A DNA stretch of 64,000 nucleotides, taken from the NCBI GenBank assembly GCA_044220635.1, contig JBGAQP010000008.1:1-64000 (forward strand), given 5' to 3'. The notes under the pieces are model-generated. The model was not told the origin of the DNA, did no database searches, and saw nothing but the letters and a program-made list of their open reading frames with translations. The DNA comes from JBGAQP01 sp044220635. GTDB taxonomy: Bacteria > Pseudomonadota > Gammaproteobacteria > Burkholderiales > Usitatibacteraceae. Within the stretch, counting starts at the first letter, position 1, and each line of letters begins with the position of its first letter. The position numbers and the translations under genes were made by a program. Shown here piece by piece: positions 56,389-64,000 of the stretch.

Positions 56389-57801
56389 ATGGCCTCCGTT
56401 CCCGCCGGATCAGACCGTTTCCCCCCGCCGGGCCGCGTGCCGGGCGACGCCGCCATCGAGTCGCTGAGGCTGCCCCCGCACTCGGTCGAGGCCGAGCAGG
56501 CGGTGCTGGGCGGGCTGCTCCTGTCGAATGCCGCCTGGGACCGCATCGGCGACCTCATCGGCGAATCGGACTTCTACCGGCACGACCACCGCGTCATCTG
56601 GCGCACGATCACGCGACTCGTCGAGGACAACCGCCCCGCCGACGTGCTCACGCTCGCCGAGGCGCTCAAGACCACGGGCGAGCTCCAGGACGTGGGCGGC
56701 ATGGCCTACCTGCACCAGCTCGCCACCGGCACGCCCTCGGCGGCCAACATCCGGCGCTACGCCGAGATCGTGCGCGAGCGCGCGATCATGAGGAAGCTCG
56801 CGGAAGTCGGCACGATGATCGCCGACAGCGCCTACTCGCCCGCGGGCCGCGAGGCGCGCCAGCTCCTCGACGAGGCCGAGACCAAGATCCTCGAGATCGG
56901 CGAGACGGGCGGGCGCTCCTCGGAGAGCTTCGCCAAGATGTCGCAGGTGCTCTCCGAGGTGATGAACCGCCTCGACGAGCTGCACCGCAATCCCACCACG
57001 GTGACCGGCAAGGCCACGGGATTTGTGGACCTCGACGAGATGACCTCGGGCCTGCAGGACGGGGACCTCATCATCGTCGCGGGCCGGCCCTCCATGGGCA
57101 AGACCTCGCTTGCGCTCAACATCGCCGAGCACGTGGGCCTCGAGCTCAAGCTCCCGGTGCTCCTCTTCTCCATGGAGATGGGCGGCACGCAGCTGGGGCT
57201 GCGCCTCATGGGCTCGACGGCGAAGGTGGACGCGCAGAAGCTGCGCACCGGGCGCCTGGACACGGGCGACTGGGACCGCCTGGGCTCGGCCCTCGGCCGG
57301 CTCAACGAGGCGCCGATCCTGATCGACGAGTCCGCCGCGCTCAATCCCCTGGAGCTGCGCGCCCGCGCCCGGCGCAAATGGCGCGAGTACGGCGGCCTCG
57401 GGCTCATCGTCATCGACTACATCCAGCTCATGCAGGCGGCCGAGTCCGGCACGGAGAACCGCGCCACCGAGATCAGCGAGATCTCGCGGGGGCTCAAGGC
57501 GATGGCGAAGGAGCTCTCGGTGCCGGTCGTCGCGCTCTCGCAGCTCAACCGCTCCCTCGAGCAGCGCCCCAACAAGCGGCCGGTGATGTCCGACCTGCGC
57601 GAGTCCGGCGCCATCGAGCAGGACGCGGACCTGATCCTCTTCATCTACCGCGACGAGGTCTACAACGACGATTCGCCCGACAAGGGCATCGCCGAGATCA
57701 TCATCGGCAAGCAGAGGAACGGGCCGATCGGCACGGTGAAGCTCACCTTCCTGGGCAAGCACACCCGCTTCGAGAACTACGCCGGCCCCGCCGGCTACTA
57801 G
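56389..57801 (+). CDS. dnaB: Replicative DNA helicase DnaB
   Basis: DnaB (470 aa), the hexameric fork helicase. The N-terminal DnaG/DnaC-interacting domain shows LPPHSVEAEQAVLGGLLL. The RecA-like domain has Walker A GRPSMGKTS, IVIDYIQLM (Walker B) and the arginine-finger region QLNRSLEQRPNKRPVMSDLRESG (positions about 385-407). No intein is present. It is followed by alr after 26 bases. Confidence 0.98.
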   Translation: MASVPAGSDRFPPPGRVPGDAAIESLRLPPHSVEAEQAVLGGLLLSNAAWDRIGDLIGESDFYRHDHRVIWRTITRLVEDNRPADVLTLAEALKTTGELQDVGGMAYLHQLATGTPSAANIRRYAEIVRERAIMRKLAEVGTMIADSAYSPAGREARQLLDEAETKILEIGETGGRSSESFAKMSQVLSEVMNRLDELHRNPTTVTGKATGFVDLDEMTSGLQDGDLIIVAGRPSMGKTSLALNIAEHVGLELKLPVLLFSMEMGGTQLGLRLMGSTAKVDAQKLRTGRLDTGDWDRLGSALGRLNEAPILIDESAALNPLELRARARRKWREYGGLGLIVIDYIQLMQAAESGTENRATEISEISRGLKAMAKELSVPVVALSQLNRSLEQRPNKRPVMSDLRESGAIEQDADLILFIYRDEVYNDDSPDKGIAEIIIGKQRNGPIGTVKLTFLGKHTRFENYAGPAGY

Positions 57802-57827
57802 CGCGCGGGGCATCCGCGCCACAAGCC

Positions 57828-58898
57828 ATGCCGCGCCCGACCCGCGCCACGATCTCGGCCGCCGCGCTCGAGCGCAACTACGCGGCCGCCCGGCGCGCCG
57901 CGCCCCGCTCCCGGATCCTCGCGGTGGTGAAGGCCAACGCCTACGGCCACGGGCTGGAGCGCGCGGCGCGCGCGCTCGCCGGGGCGGACGGCTTCGCGCT
58001 GGTGGAGATCGAGGGCGCCGTGCGCCTGCGCGAGGGCGGCTTCGCGCGCGAGATCCTCCTGCTCGAGGGGTTCTTCGAGCCCTCCGACCTCCCCGTGCTC
58101 GCGGCTTCCTCGCTCGCGACGGCGGTGCACTGCGAGGAGCAGCTCGCCATGCTCGAGGCGGCGCCCCCGCCCGCGCCGCTCGACGTCTACCTGAAGATCA
58201 ATACCGGGATGAACCGGCTCGGCTTCGCGCCGGCGGCCGCGCGCGAGGCCCTCGGGAGGCTTCGCGCCACGGGGGCGGCGAGGACCGTCACCCTGATGAC
58301 GCACTTCGCGACCGCCGACGCCCCGGAGGGCGTGGGCGAGGCGATGCGCCGCTTCGAAGCGGCGACCGCGGGGCTCGGCCTTCCACGCAGCGTCGCGAAT
58401 TCCGCGGCGATCTTCGCGCACCCGGAGGCCCATGCCGAGGTGGTGCGCGAGGGCATCGCCCTCTACGGCGCCACGCCCTTCGCCGACCGGAGCGCCGCGA
58501 GCCTCGGGCTCGCGCCCGCGATGACGCTCGCTTCCCGCCTCATCGCCGTCCAGGAGCTCGCCCCGGGCGAGTCCGTGGGCTACGGAGCGACGTTCCGCGC
58601 CGAGCGGCGCATGCGCATCGGCGTGGTCGCCTGCGGCTACGCGGACGGCTACCCGCGCCACGCGCCCTCCGGAACGCCGGTCCTGGTGGGCGGCGTGCGC
58701 ACGCGCACCGCGGGCCGGGTCTCCATGGACCTCGTGACGGTGGACCTCACGCCGGTCCCCGGGGCCGGTGTCGGCACCCCGGTCGTGCTCTGGGGCGAGG
58801 GGATGCCCGTGGACGAGGTCGCCGCCTGCGCGGGAACCGTCGGCTACCAGCTCCTGTGCGCGCTCGCGCCCAGGGTGCCGGTCTTCGAGGCGCCCTGA
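57828..58898 (+). CDS. alr: Alanine racemase
   Basis: A PLP-dependent racemase of 356 aa making D-alanine for peptidoglycan. The PLP lysine is Lys35 in AVVKANAYGHG. INTGMNRLGF, the ESVGYGATFRAE segment with the catalytic-tyrosine region, and GYADGYPRH are conserved. The ATG is at 57828, and the stop shares one base with the radA start (TGATG). Confidence 0.96.
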   Translation: MPRPTRATISAAALERNYAAARRAAPRSRILAVVKANAYGHGLERAARALAGADGFALVEIEGAVRLREGGFAREILLLEGFFEPSDLPVLAASSLATAVHCEEQLAMLEAAPPPAPLDVYLKINTGMNRLGFAPAAAREALGRLRATGAARTVTLMTHFATADAPEGVGEAMRRFEAATAGLGLPRSVANSAAIFAHPEAHAEVVREGIALYGATPFADRSAASLGLAPAMTLASRLIAVQELAPGESVGYGATFRAERRMRIGVVACGYADGYPRHAPSGTPVLVGGVRTRTAGRVSMDLVTVDLTPVPGAGVGTPVVLWGEGMPVDEVAACAGTVGYQLLCALAPRVPVFEAP

Positions 58899-60304
58899 TG
58901 GCGAAGGCGAAGTCCTTCTACAGTTGCACCGAGTGCGGAGGCCAGACGCCGAAGTGGGCGGGTCAGTGCCCGCATTGCCATGCCTGGAACACGCTGGTGG
59001 AGACCGCGGCCGAGGCCGCGCGGCCCGGCGGCCACCGCTTCGCCTCGCTCGGGGGCGTGGGCGAGGCGGTGTCGCTCGCCGAGGTGGAGGCGCGCGACGT
59101 CCCGCGGCTACCCACGCTGATCGGCGAGTTCGACCGGGTGCTGGGCGGCGGTCTCGTCGAGGGCGGCGTCGTGCTGATCGGCGGCGATCCGGGCATCGGC
59201 AAGTCGACGCTGCTGCTGCAGGCGGCCGCGCGGCTCGCCGAGCAGGTTTCCGTGCTCTACGTGAGCGGGGAGGAATCGGCCCAGCAAGTGGCGTTGCGGG
59301 CGCGGCGGCTGGGCGTGAACGCCGGGCGGGTGCGGCTCCTGCCCGAGATCGAGCTCGAGAAGATCCAGGCGGCGATCGCGAAGGAAAGGCCCGGGGTTGC
59401 GGTGATCGACTCGATCCAGACGCTCTACTCGGGCGCGCTCACCTCCGCCCCGGGTTCCGTCGCGCAGGTGCGCGAGTGCGCCGCGCAGCTCACGCGGCTC
59501 GCGAAGCAGTCGGGTACGGCGATCGTCTTCGTGGGCCACGTCACGAAGGAGGGGGCGCTCGCCGGGCCCCGTGTCCTCGAGCACATGGTGGACACGGTGC
59601 TCTACTTCGAGGGCGACACGCACACGAGCTTCCGCCTCATCCGCGCGTTCAAGAACCGCTTCGGCGCGGTGAACGAGATCGGCGTCTTCGCGATGACCGA
59701 GAAGGGCCTGCGCGAGGTCGCCAACCCCTCCGCGCTCTTCCTCTCCCAGCACGCCGCGGGGGTGGCGGGATCCTGCGTCATGGTCACCCAGGAGGGCACG
59801 CGCCCCCTGCTGGTCGAGCTGCAGGCGCTGGTCGACGATGCGCACGGCATGAGCCCGAAGCGCCTGACCGTGGGTCTCGAGCTCAACCGCCTCGCCATGC
59901 TCCTCGCGGTCCTGCACCGCCACGCCGGGATCGCCTGCTTCGACCAGGACGTGTTTGTGAACGCGGTGGGCGGCGTGCGCATCGCCGAGCCCGGCGCCGA
60001 CCTCGCCGTGACGCTCGCGATCGTCTCGAGCCTGCGCAACCGCGCGCTGCCCGAGCGGCACGTCGTCTTCGGCGAGGTGGGGCTCGCGGGCGAGGTCCGT
60101 CCCGTGCAGCGGGGCCAGGAGCGCCTGCGCGAGGCGGCCAAGCTCGGCTTCACGCACGCCATCATTCCGTCCGCCAATCGCCCCCGGCAGGCGATCCCCG
60201 GTCTCGCGATCGTCGCGGTCGAGCGCCTCGTCGAGGCGGTGGACTATTGCAGGGAAGGCGCGGACCCCGCCCGGGCGAAGGGCGGGGCGAGGCTCCCGGT
60301 CTGA
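58898..60304 (+). CDS. radA: DNA repair protein RadA (Sms)
   Basis: RadA (468 aa), a RecA-like helicase that extends branch migration in recombination. It has an N-terminal zinc finger (YSCTECGGQTPKWAGQCPHC), Walker A GGDPGIGKST, the RadA signature KNRFGAVNEIG, and a C-terminal Lon-protease-like domain without catalytic residues. Coupled to alr. It converges on the kinase gene with a 27-base gap. Confidence 0.97.
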   Translation: MAKAKSFYSCTECGGQTPKWAGQCPHCHAWNTLVETAAEAARPGGHRFASLGGVGEAVSLAEVEARDVPRLPTLIGEFDRVLGGGLVEGGVVLIGGDPGIGKSTLLLQAAARLAEQVSVLYVSGEESAQQVALRARRLGVNAGRVRLLPEIELEKIQAAIAKERPGVAVIDSIQTLYSGALTSAPGSVAQVRECAAQLTRLAKQSGTAIVFVGHVTKEGALAGPRVLEHMVDTVLYFEGDTHTSFRLIRAFKNRFGAVNEIGVFAMTEKGLREVANPSALFLSQHAAGVAGSCVMVTQEGTRPLLVELQALVDDAHGMSPKRLTVGLELNRLAMLLAVLHRHAGIACFDQDVFVNAVGGVRIAEPGADLAVTLAIVSSLRNRALPERHVVFGEVGLAGEVRPVQRGQERLREAAKLGFTHAIIPSANRPRQAIPGLAIVAVERLVEAVDYCREGADPARAKGGARLPV

Positions 60305-60331
60305 CCCCGTGCCGGCCTCGCGCGGCTCCCG

Positions 60332-61696
60332 CTACTTGATGACCAGGGCGATCCCCAGCCCGACGGCGGCGAGGGACAGCACGACGATCGCCACGATCGC
60401 GAGGAGGTTCGAGCCGCTCACCGCGGGGGCGGCGGGCGGCGGGGCGGGAGCGGGGCGCGGCTCGATGATGCGCATGACGCGCCGGGGCTCTTCCTCCGGC
60501 TCCGGCTCCGGGGGCGGCGGCGGGGGCGGTGCGGCCGCAGGCGCCTCGACGGGGGCCGCGGGCGGGGCCTCGGGCGCCGCCTCCTTCGAGAGCGGCGAGC
60601 CCGGCTCGATGCGACCCTTGTAGGCGCGCATCTTCTGCGTGACCGTGATGTAGTCGCGGAAATCGTCGGTCTGGTTCGTCATCGCCGCGAGCCGCAGCGT
60701 CGCGTCGAAGGAATCGAATCCCTTCGCGAGGGCGAGGGGAGTGCCCGTCTCGTCCTCCTTCGCGGCCGCCTTCGCCGTCTCCGCGGGCAGCGGGATCGTC
60801 GAGGTGTCGGCCTGGCGGTCGGTGCGCGCCGGGGGCGCGGTGCTCGCCTTGAGCGCGGCCGCGGGCCGGTTCGCGTCGAGCTGCCGGCGCACCTCGCGCA
60901 GGTCGTCGGCGAGTTCCTTCACCGTCTGGTAGCGGTCCTCGAGCGATTTCGCCATCGCCTTGGCGACGATGAGGTCGAGCATCGCCGGCACGAGCTTGTT
61001 GTGCGACGAAGGCGGCGGCGGCTGGGTGTTGACCGTCGCGTACATGATCGCGTTCACGTTGTCGCCGTCGAAGGGGGCCGTCCCGGTGAGGCCCTCGTAG
61101 AGGACCACGCCCAGCGAGAAGATGTCGCTCCTCGCGTCGATGGTCTTGCCGATCACCTGCTCGGGCGACATGTAGCGGGGGCTGCCGAGGATGAGGCCGG
61201 TCATGGTCTTGACCGCCGAATTGGGCAGCCGCGCGATGCCGAAGTCCGTGATCTTCGCGATCCCGCCCTTGAGCACCATGATGTTCGAGGGCTTCACGTC
61301 GCGATGGACGATGTCCTGCTGGTGCGCGAACCAGAGCCCGTCGGCCACCTGCGCGATGATGTCGACGAGCTGCTCGACGGGCTGGAGCTTGCCCGAGGCG
61401 AAGATGTCCTTGAGCTCCTGGCCCTCGAGGTACTCCATCGCCATGTAGGCGACCTGTTCGGTCTTGCCCACGTCGTAGATCGTGACGATGTTCGGGTGGT
61501 TGAGCCGCCCGGCCGCCTTGATCTCCTGCTGGAAGCGCGCCTCGTATTCCTCGAGCTCCTGGCGCGAGAGGTTGAGGTTGATCGTCTTGATCGCGACGGT
61601 GCGGTCGATGATCGGGTCGACCGCCTTGTAGACGACGCCCATCGCGCCCTGCCCGATCTCCGAGACGACCTTGTAGCGTCCGAGGGTTGAAATCAT
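60332..61696 (-). CDS. Membrane-anchored Ser/Thr protein kinase (Hanks type)
   Basis: A 454-residue kinase. The glycine loop is GQGAMGVVY (15-23), with the ATP lysine at Lys37 (AIKTI), the catalytic loop HRDVKPSN (131-138, Asp133), DFG at 151-153 and APE-like SPEQ. After about residue 270 comes a variable region, then a Pro/Glu/Ala-rich stretch, and a C-terminal membrane helix (LLAIVAIVVLSLAAVGLGIALV) with almost no periplasmic part. So it is a cytoplasmic kinase held at the membrane rather than a PASTA-type receptor. Third gene of the operon; it follows the lipoprotein gene with no gap. Kinases of this type often regulate type VI secretion. Confidence 0.93.
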   Translation of the reverse strand: MISTLGRYKVVSEIGQGAMGVVYKAVDPIIDRTVAIKTINLNLSRQELEEYEARFQQEIKAAGRLNHPNIVTIYDVGKTEQVAYMAMEYLEGQELKDIFASGKLQPVEQLVDIIAQVADGLWFAHQQDIVHRDVKPSNIMVLKGGIAKITDFGIARLPNSAVKTMTGLILGSPRYMSPEQVIGKTIDARSDIFSLGVVLYEGLTGTAPFDGDNVNAIMYATVNTQPPPPSSHNKLVPAMLDLIVAKAMAKSLEDRYQTVKELADDLREVRRQLDANRPAAALKASTAPPARTDRQADTSTIPLPAETAKAAAKEDETGTPLALAKGFDSFDATLRLAAMTNQTDDFRDYITVTQKMRAYKGRIEPGSPLSKEAAPEAPPAAPVEAPAAAPPPPPPPEPEPEEEPRRVMRIIEPRPAPAPPPAAPAVSGSNLLAIVAIVVLSLAAVGLGIALVIK

Positions 61697-62563
61697 CTAG
61701 TTCTTCTTTGTCGAAGGCACCGCAGCGGAGGGCGCGAGCGCCTTCTCGGTCGCGGCGGGGGGCTTCGGTGTCTTCTCGCGGGCGGCCTTGTCCGCGAGCG
61801 CCTTCTGCGCCTGGGCCTTGGCCTGCGCGAAAGTCCTCGTCCACGACGGGTGCCCGGCCTCGGCCACGGTGAGGTCGAAAGCCGGGTCGACCTCGAAGAT
61901 GGACGCGAACCTGGCCCGGCACTGGGGGTAGCGCCCGAGCAGGCACAGGCAGAACGCGGCGTGCTTGATCGCCTTCACCTGGTCGGGCTTCTCCCTGAGT
62001 CCCTCCTTGTGCGCTTCCTCGAGGAGCTTGAGCGCCTCCGGAAACTCGCCCGCGTCGTACTTGGCCAGGCCGTCGGCGAGCAGCTGCTCCGCCTTCGGGA
62101 GGGGCACGAAAGGCTTGGGCTTCGCGGCCTCGCGTTCGGCGATGAGCTGGGTGCGCACGTCGCGGTAGACCGGGCCCCAGATCGGGTGCCCGTCCTCGGC
62201 CGGCGTGAGGGTGAACTCGGCGTGGATCTCGAAGGCCTTGCGGAACTCCGCCCGGCACAGGGCCTCGCGGGCGCTCACGCAGTAGATGAAGGCGAGGTAC
62301 TTGCGCGCGGTGGCCTGCTCGGGCTTCGAGAGCAGGCCGTGGTCGAGCGAGGCGGCGAGGCTCTTCATCGCGTTGTCGAAGTCGCCCGATTCGTAGAGCC
62401 GGATGCCCTGCGCGAGCTCCGCGCGCGCGCGGGTGCGAAGCGTGTCCTCGGTCACCTGCGGGGCGACCGGCGCGGGCTTGCGGTCCAGGTCCAGCAGGGG
62501 CGCGCAGGCCGAGGCGGCCAGCGCGGCCGCGAGGGCGAACGAGGCGCGCGCGGCGGCCGCCAT
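61697..62563 (-). CDS. TssQ-like lipoprotein with a duplicated domain
   Basis: A 288-residue predicted lipoprotein (lipobox ASAC, Cys20). It contains two copies of a TPR-like unit: LAQGIRLYESGDFDNAMKSL ... KYLAFIYCVSAREALCRAEF ... EDGHPIWGPVY, and LADGLAKYDAGEFPEALKLL ... KHAAFCLCLLGRYPQCRARF ... EAGHPSWTRTF. Each copy keeps a Cys-x7-Cys-Arg pattern and a GHPxW end. The unit resembles TssQ, a type VI secretion-associated lipoprotein, although no T6SS structural gene is in the window. The tail is Ala/Lys/Pro-rich. The start overlaps the cyclase stop (TGATG) and the stop abuts the kinase start. Confidence 0.75.
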   Translation of the reverse strand: MAAAARASFALAAALAASACAPLLDLDRKPAPVAPQVTEDTLRTRARAELAQGIRLYESGDFDNAMKSLAASLDHGLLSKPEQATARKYLAFIYCVSAREALCRAEFRKAFEIHAEFTLTPAEDGHPIWGPVYRDVRTQLIAEREAAKPKPFVPLPKAEQLLADGLAKYDAGEFPEALKLLEEAHKEGLREKPDQVKAIKHAAFCLCLLGRYPQCRARFASIFEVDPAFDLTVAEAGHPSWTRTFAQAKAQAQKALADKAAREKTPKPPAATEKALAPSAAVPSTKKN

Positions 62564-63813
62564 CACTGGAACTTGTGGCGCACGGTGACTTCGTCGCGCG
62601 CCTTCAGCTCGAGGTTCTCGACGTGCACCGGGAGGGTCGTGTTGCGGACCTCGATCCGGTACTTGCCCGGATCGAGCTTGAGCGACTTCATGGGCGGGAC
62701 CACGCCGCGCGACTTGCCGTTCACGAAGACCTCGCCCCAGGGCTGGATCGCGAAGACGAGCGTGGCGGGTGGCAGGCCGGAGGCGGCCGCCTTCCCGGGC
62801 TCCGCCTTGGGCGCGGCGGCCTTGGCCGGGTCCGCCTTGCCCGGGTCCGGCTTCGCCGCATCGGGGGCTCCGGGGGCCGCGGGAATCGCGGCGGCGGGAG
62901 GCGCGGGCTCGAGAACCTTGGACTCGGGCTTCGCCGCATCGGGCGCCTTCGCGGGCTCCGCGGGCGGTGGGGTCTCGGGCTTCGTCTCGGCAGCGGGGGC
63001 GGGAGCGACCGGGGCCGCGGCCACGACCTCGGGCGTCGAGGGCTTCTTGGTGGCGACCAGGATGCCCAGCACCACGACGATCGCGGCGAGGCCCGTGGCG
63101 AGCATCGTGAGCTTCTTCTTGTCCTGCACGAACGACGGGATCGTCAGCGTCACGGTCGACGATCCCGGGGCGGGGGCGATCGGGGGCTTGCGCGGGTTGG
63201 GCGTGGTCGACGAGGCGCGATCCTTCATCCCCGCCTTCGCCTTCTGCAGGGCCCCCTCGTGGTGGCCGACCACGTAGATCTCGTGCTCGCGCACATGCTT
63301 GTCGGTGCGCGAGCCCTCGTAATGGAAGAGCTTCGCGTATTCGCTCGCGAGGTTCGAGACGACGTCGTAGTAGGAGCGCGAGACCACGATCTGCCCGGGC
63401 CGCGCGAAGCTCATGATGCGCTGGGCGACGTTGATGCCGTCGCCGATGATGTTCGGGTGCCCGTTGATGTCCTTCACGAGCTTCACGGGCCCGAGGTTGA
63501 TGCCCATCCTCACCGCGTCCTCGCCGGAAGACTCCACCATCGTGGCGGTCATCCCCTCTCGGAACATCGCCTCCCGCAGGCTCAGCGTGACGAAGAGCGC
63601 GTCCTCCGGGTCGCCCAGGAAGCTGATCGCCGCGCCGTCCCCGGTGTCGAGGATGATGCGGTCGTTCACCGGGATGTCCTTGATCGCCTCGGACAGGTTG
63701 TTCGTGAGGCTGGTCTTGAGGCGGATCTGCTCCGTGACGGGCTTCTTGGAATACCCGACCAGGTCGATGAACACGACGCTGCAAATGAACGTGCGGTTGG
63801 CCTGATCGAGCAT
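62563..63813 (-). CDS. Class III nucleotidyl cyclase-domain protein with PEGA domain
   Basis: A 416-residue protein. Residues 1-190 form a class III adenylate/guanylate cyclase homology domain with metal aspartates at Asp17 (FIDLVGYSK) and Asp59 (DTGDGAAISF). GDGINVAQRIMSFARPGQIVVS is the usual late cyclase block. A membrane helix follows at about 232-252 (KLTMLATGLAAIVVVLGILVAT), then a low-complexity Pro/Ala/Lys linker and a C-terminal PEGA domain (QPWGEVFVNGKSRGVVPP). The cyclase part is therefore cytoplasmic and PEGA periplasmic. Whether it makes cAMP, cGMP or nothing cannot be told. First gene of the cyclase-lipoprotein-kinase operon. Confidence 0.9.
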   Translation of the reverse strand: MLDQANRTFICSVVFIDLVGYSKKPVTEQIRLKTSLTNNLSEAIKDIPVNDRIILDTGDGAAISFLGDPEDALFVTLSLREAMFREGMTATMVESSGEDAVRMGINLGPVKLVKDINGHPNIIGDGINVAQRIMSFARPGQIVVSRSYYDVVSNLASEYAKLFHYEGSRTDKHVREHEIYVVGHHEGALQKAKAGMKDRASSTTPNPRKPPIAPAPGSSTVTLTIPSFVQDKKKLTMLATGLAAIVVVLGILVATKKPSTPEVVAAAPVAPAPAAETKPETPPPAEPAKAPDAAKPESKVLEPAPPAAAIPAAPGAPDAAKPDPGKADPAKAAAPKAEPGKAAASGLPPATLVFAIQPWGEVFVNGKSRGVVPPMKSLKLDPGKYRIEVRNTTLPVHVENLELKARDEVTVRHKFQ

Positions 63814-63941
63814 CGTGCGACCTAGGATTGTCGGCAGGGAGCCGGCTTTCGATTTAGTTGTGGTAATGCAGGCACTTACAAGACGAATTTCGGGCGATTC
63901 CTAGTTTAGCCGATTCCACGCCAGAACGCCTGTTAACGGCG

Positions 63942-64000
63942 TCACAGCTCGAGGCTTCGCCCCGAGAGCGCCCGGCCGTCGGGGCCGAGCAGGTAGAGGA
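63942..64000 (-). CDS. C-terminal end of an unidentified protein (partial)
   Basis: Reading in from the right edge on the minus strand, an open frame gives LYLLGPDGRALSGRSLEL and then TGA at 63942-63944. The segment looks like a genuine coding end (codon use as in neighbours), but 18 residues are too few to name a family. Confidence 0.5.
   Translation of the reverse strand, partial: LYLLGPDGRALSGRSLEL

Noticed and set aside
63918..63945. Short ACGCC/GGCGT hairpin near the right edge as a terminator
   Set aside because: Five base pairs and no T run on the minus strand; too weak to call.

Overview
The window is about 64 kb of very GC-rich DNA, apparently chromosomal. No insertion sequence, integrase, phage gene, rRNA or CRISPR array is visible, and no gene-free stretch exceeds about 300 bases. 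Two conserved blocks suggest a betaproteobacterium: ispG-hisS-yfgM-bamB-der-hfq-hflX-hflK-hflC-DUF2065-hisZ-purA-tRNA-rnr-rlmB, and rpsF-priB-rpsR-rplI-dnaB-alr-radA. The tldD/Nit/YhdP/glnE neighbourhood and the type IV pilus pilotin gene pilW next to rlmN fit this. Species cannot be decided from the sequence.

Layout. 1-1562 (-): first half of glnE joined in frame to the start of an acyl-CoA-synthetase-like enzyme, cut by the window edge. 1636-7803 (+): YhdP-like envelope protein, Nit-type amidase and TldD. 7840-9241: zinc-ribbon protein, exported MsrB and a small secreted protein. 9286-12584 (+): an aromatic-amino-acid leader peptide and attenuator followed by three DAHP synthase genes, two of them homogenised over 580 bases. 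12626-15493: a cobalamin-binding-type periplasmic protein facing a minus-strand operon of cobalamin adenosyltransferase, ECF sigma factor and anti-sigma factor. 15581-36872 (+): housekeeping genes (accA, tilS, ndk, rlmN, pilW, rodZ, ispG, hisS, yfgM, bamB, der, hfq, hflX, hflK, hflC, hisZ with a one-base frameshift, purA, tRNA-Leu on the other strand, rnr, rlmB).

36886-53079 is an accessory region of secreted proteins. It holds two minus-strand proteins ending in related seven-repeat FG-GAP modules, a two-domain M16 peptidase on the plus strand, and a 2559-residue minus-strand protein with a reprolysin-type zinc protease domain and 15 Calx-beta domains, most of which lie in a four-domain superrepeat. 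53278-60304 (+) returns to a sugar-nucleotide epimerase with a tiny membrane protein, then the ribosomal protein/primosome/dnaB/alr/radA block. 60332-63813 (-) is a compact signalling operon: class III nucleotidyl cyclase with a PEGA domain, a duplicated TssQ-like lipoprotein and a membrane-anchored Ser/Thr kinase. The right edge cuts the C-terminus of one more minus-strand gene.

Genes are tightly packed with many 1-4 base ATGA/TGATG overlaps, so most functions are transcribed as coupled operons. The least ordinary items are the aromatic attenuator with three DAHP synthases, the GlnE/adenylate-forming-enzyme junction, the giant protease with its superrepeat, and the cyclase/lipoprotein/kinase cassette.
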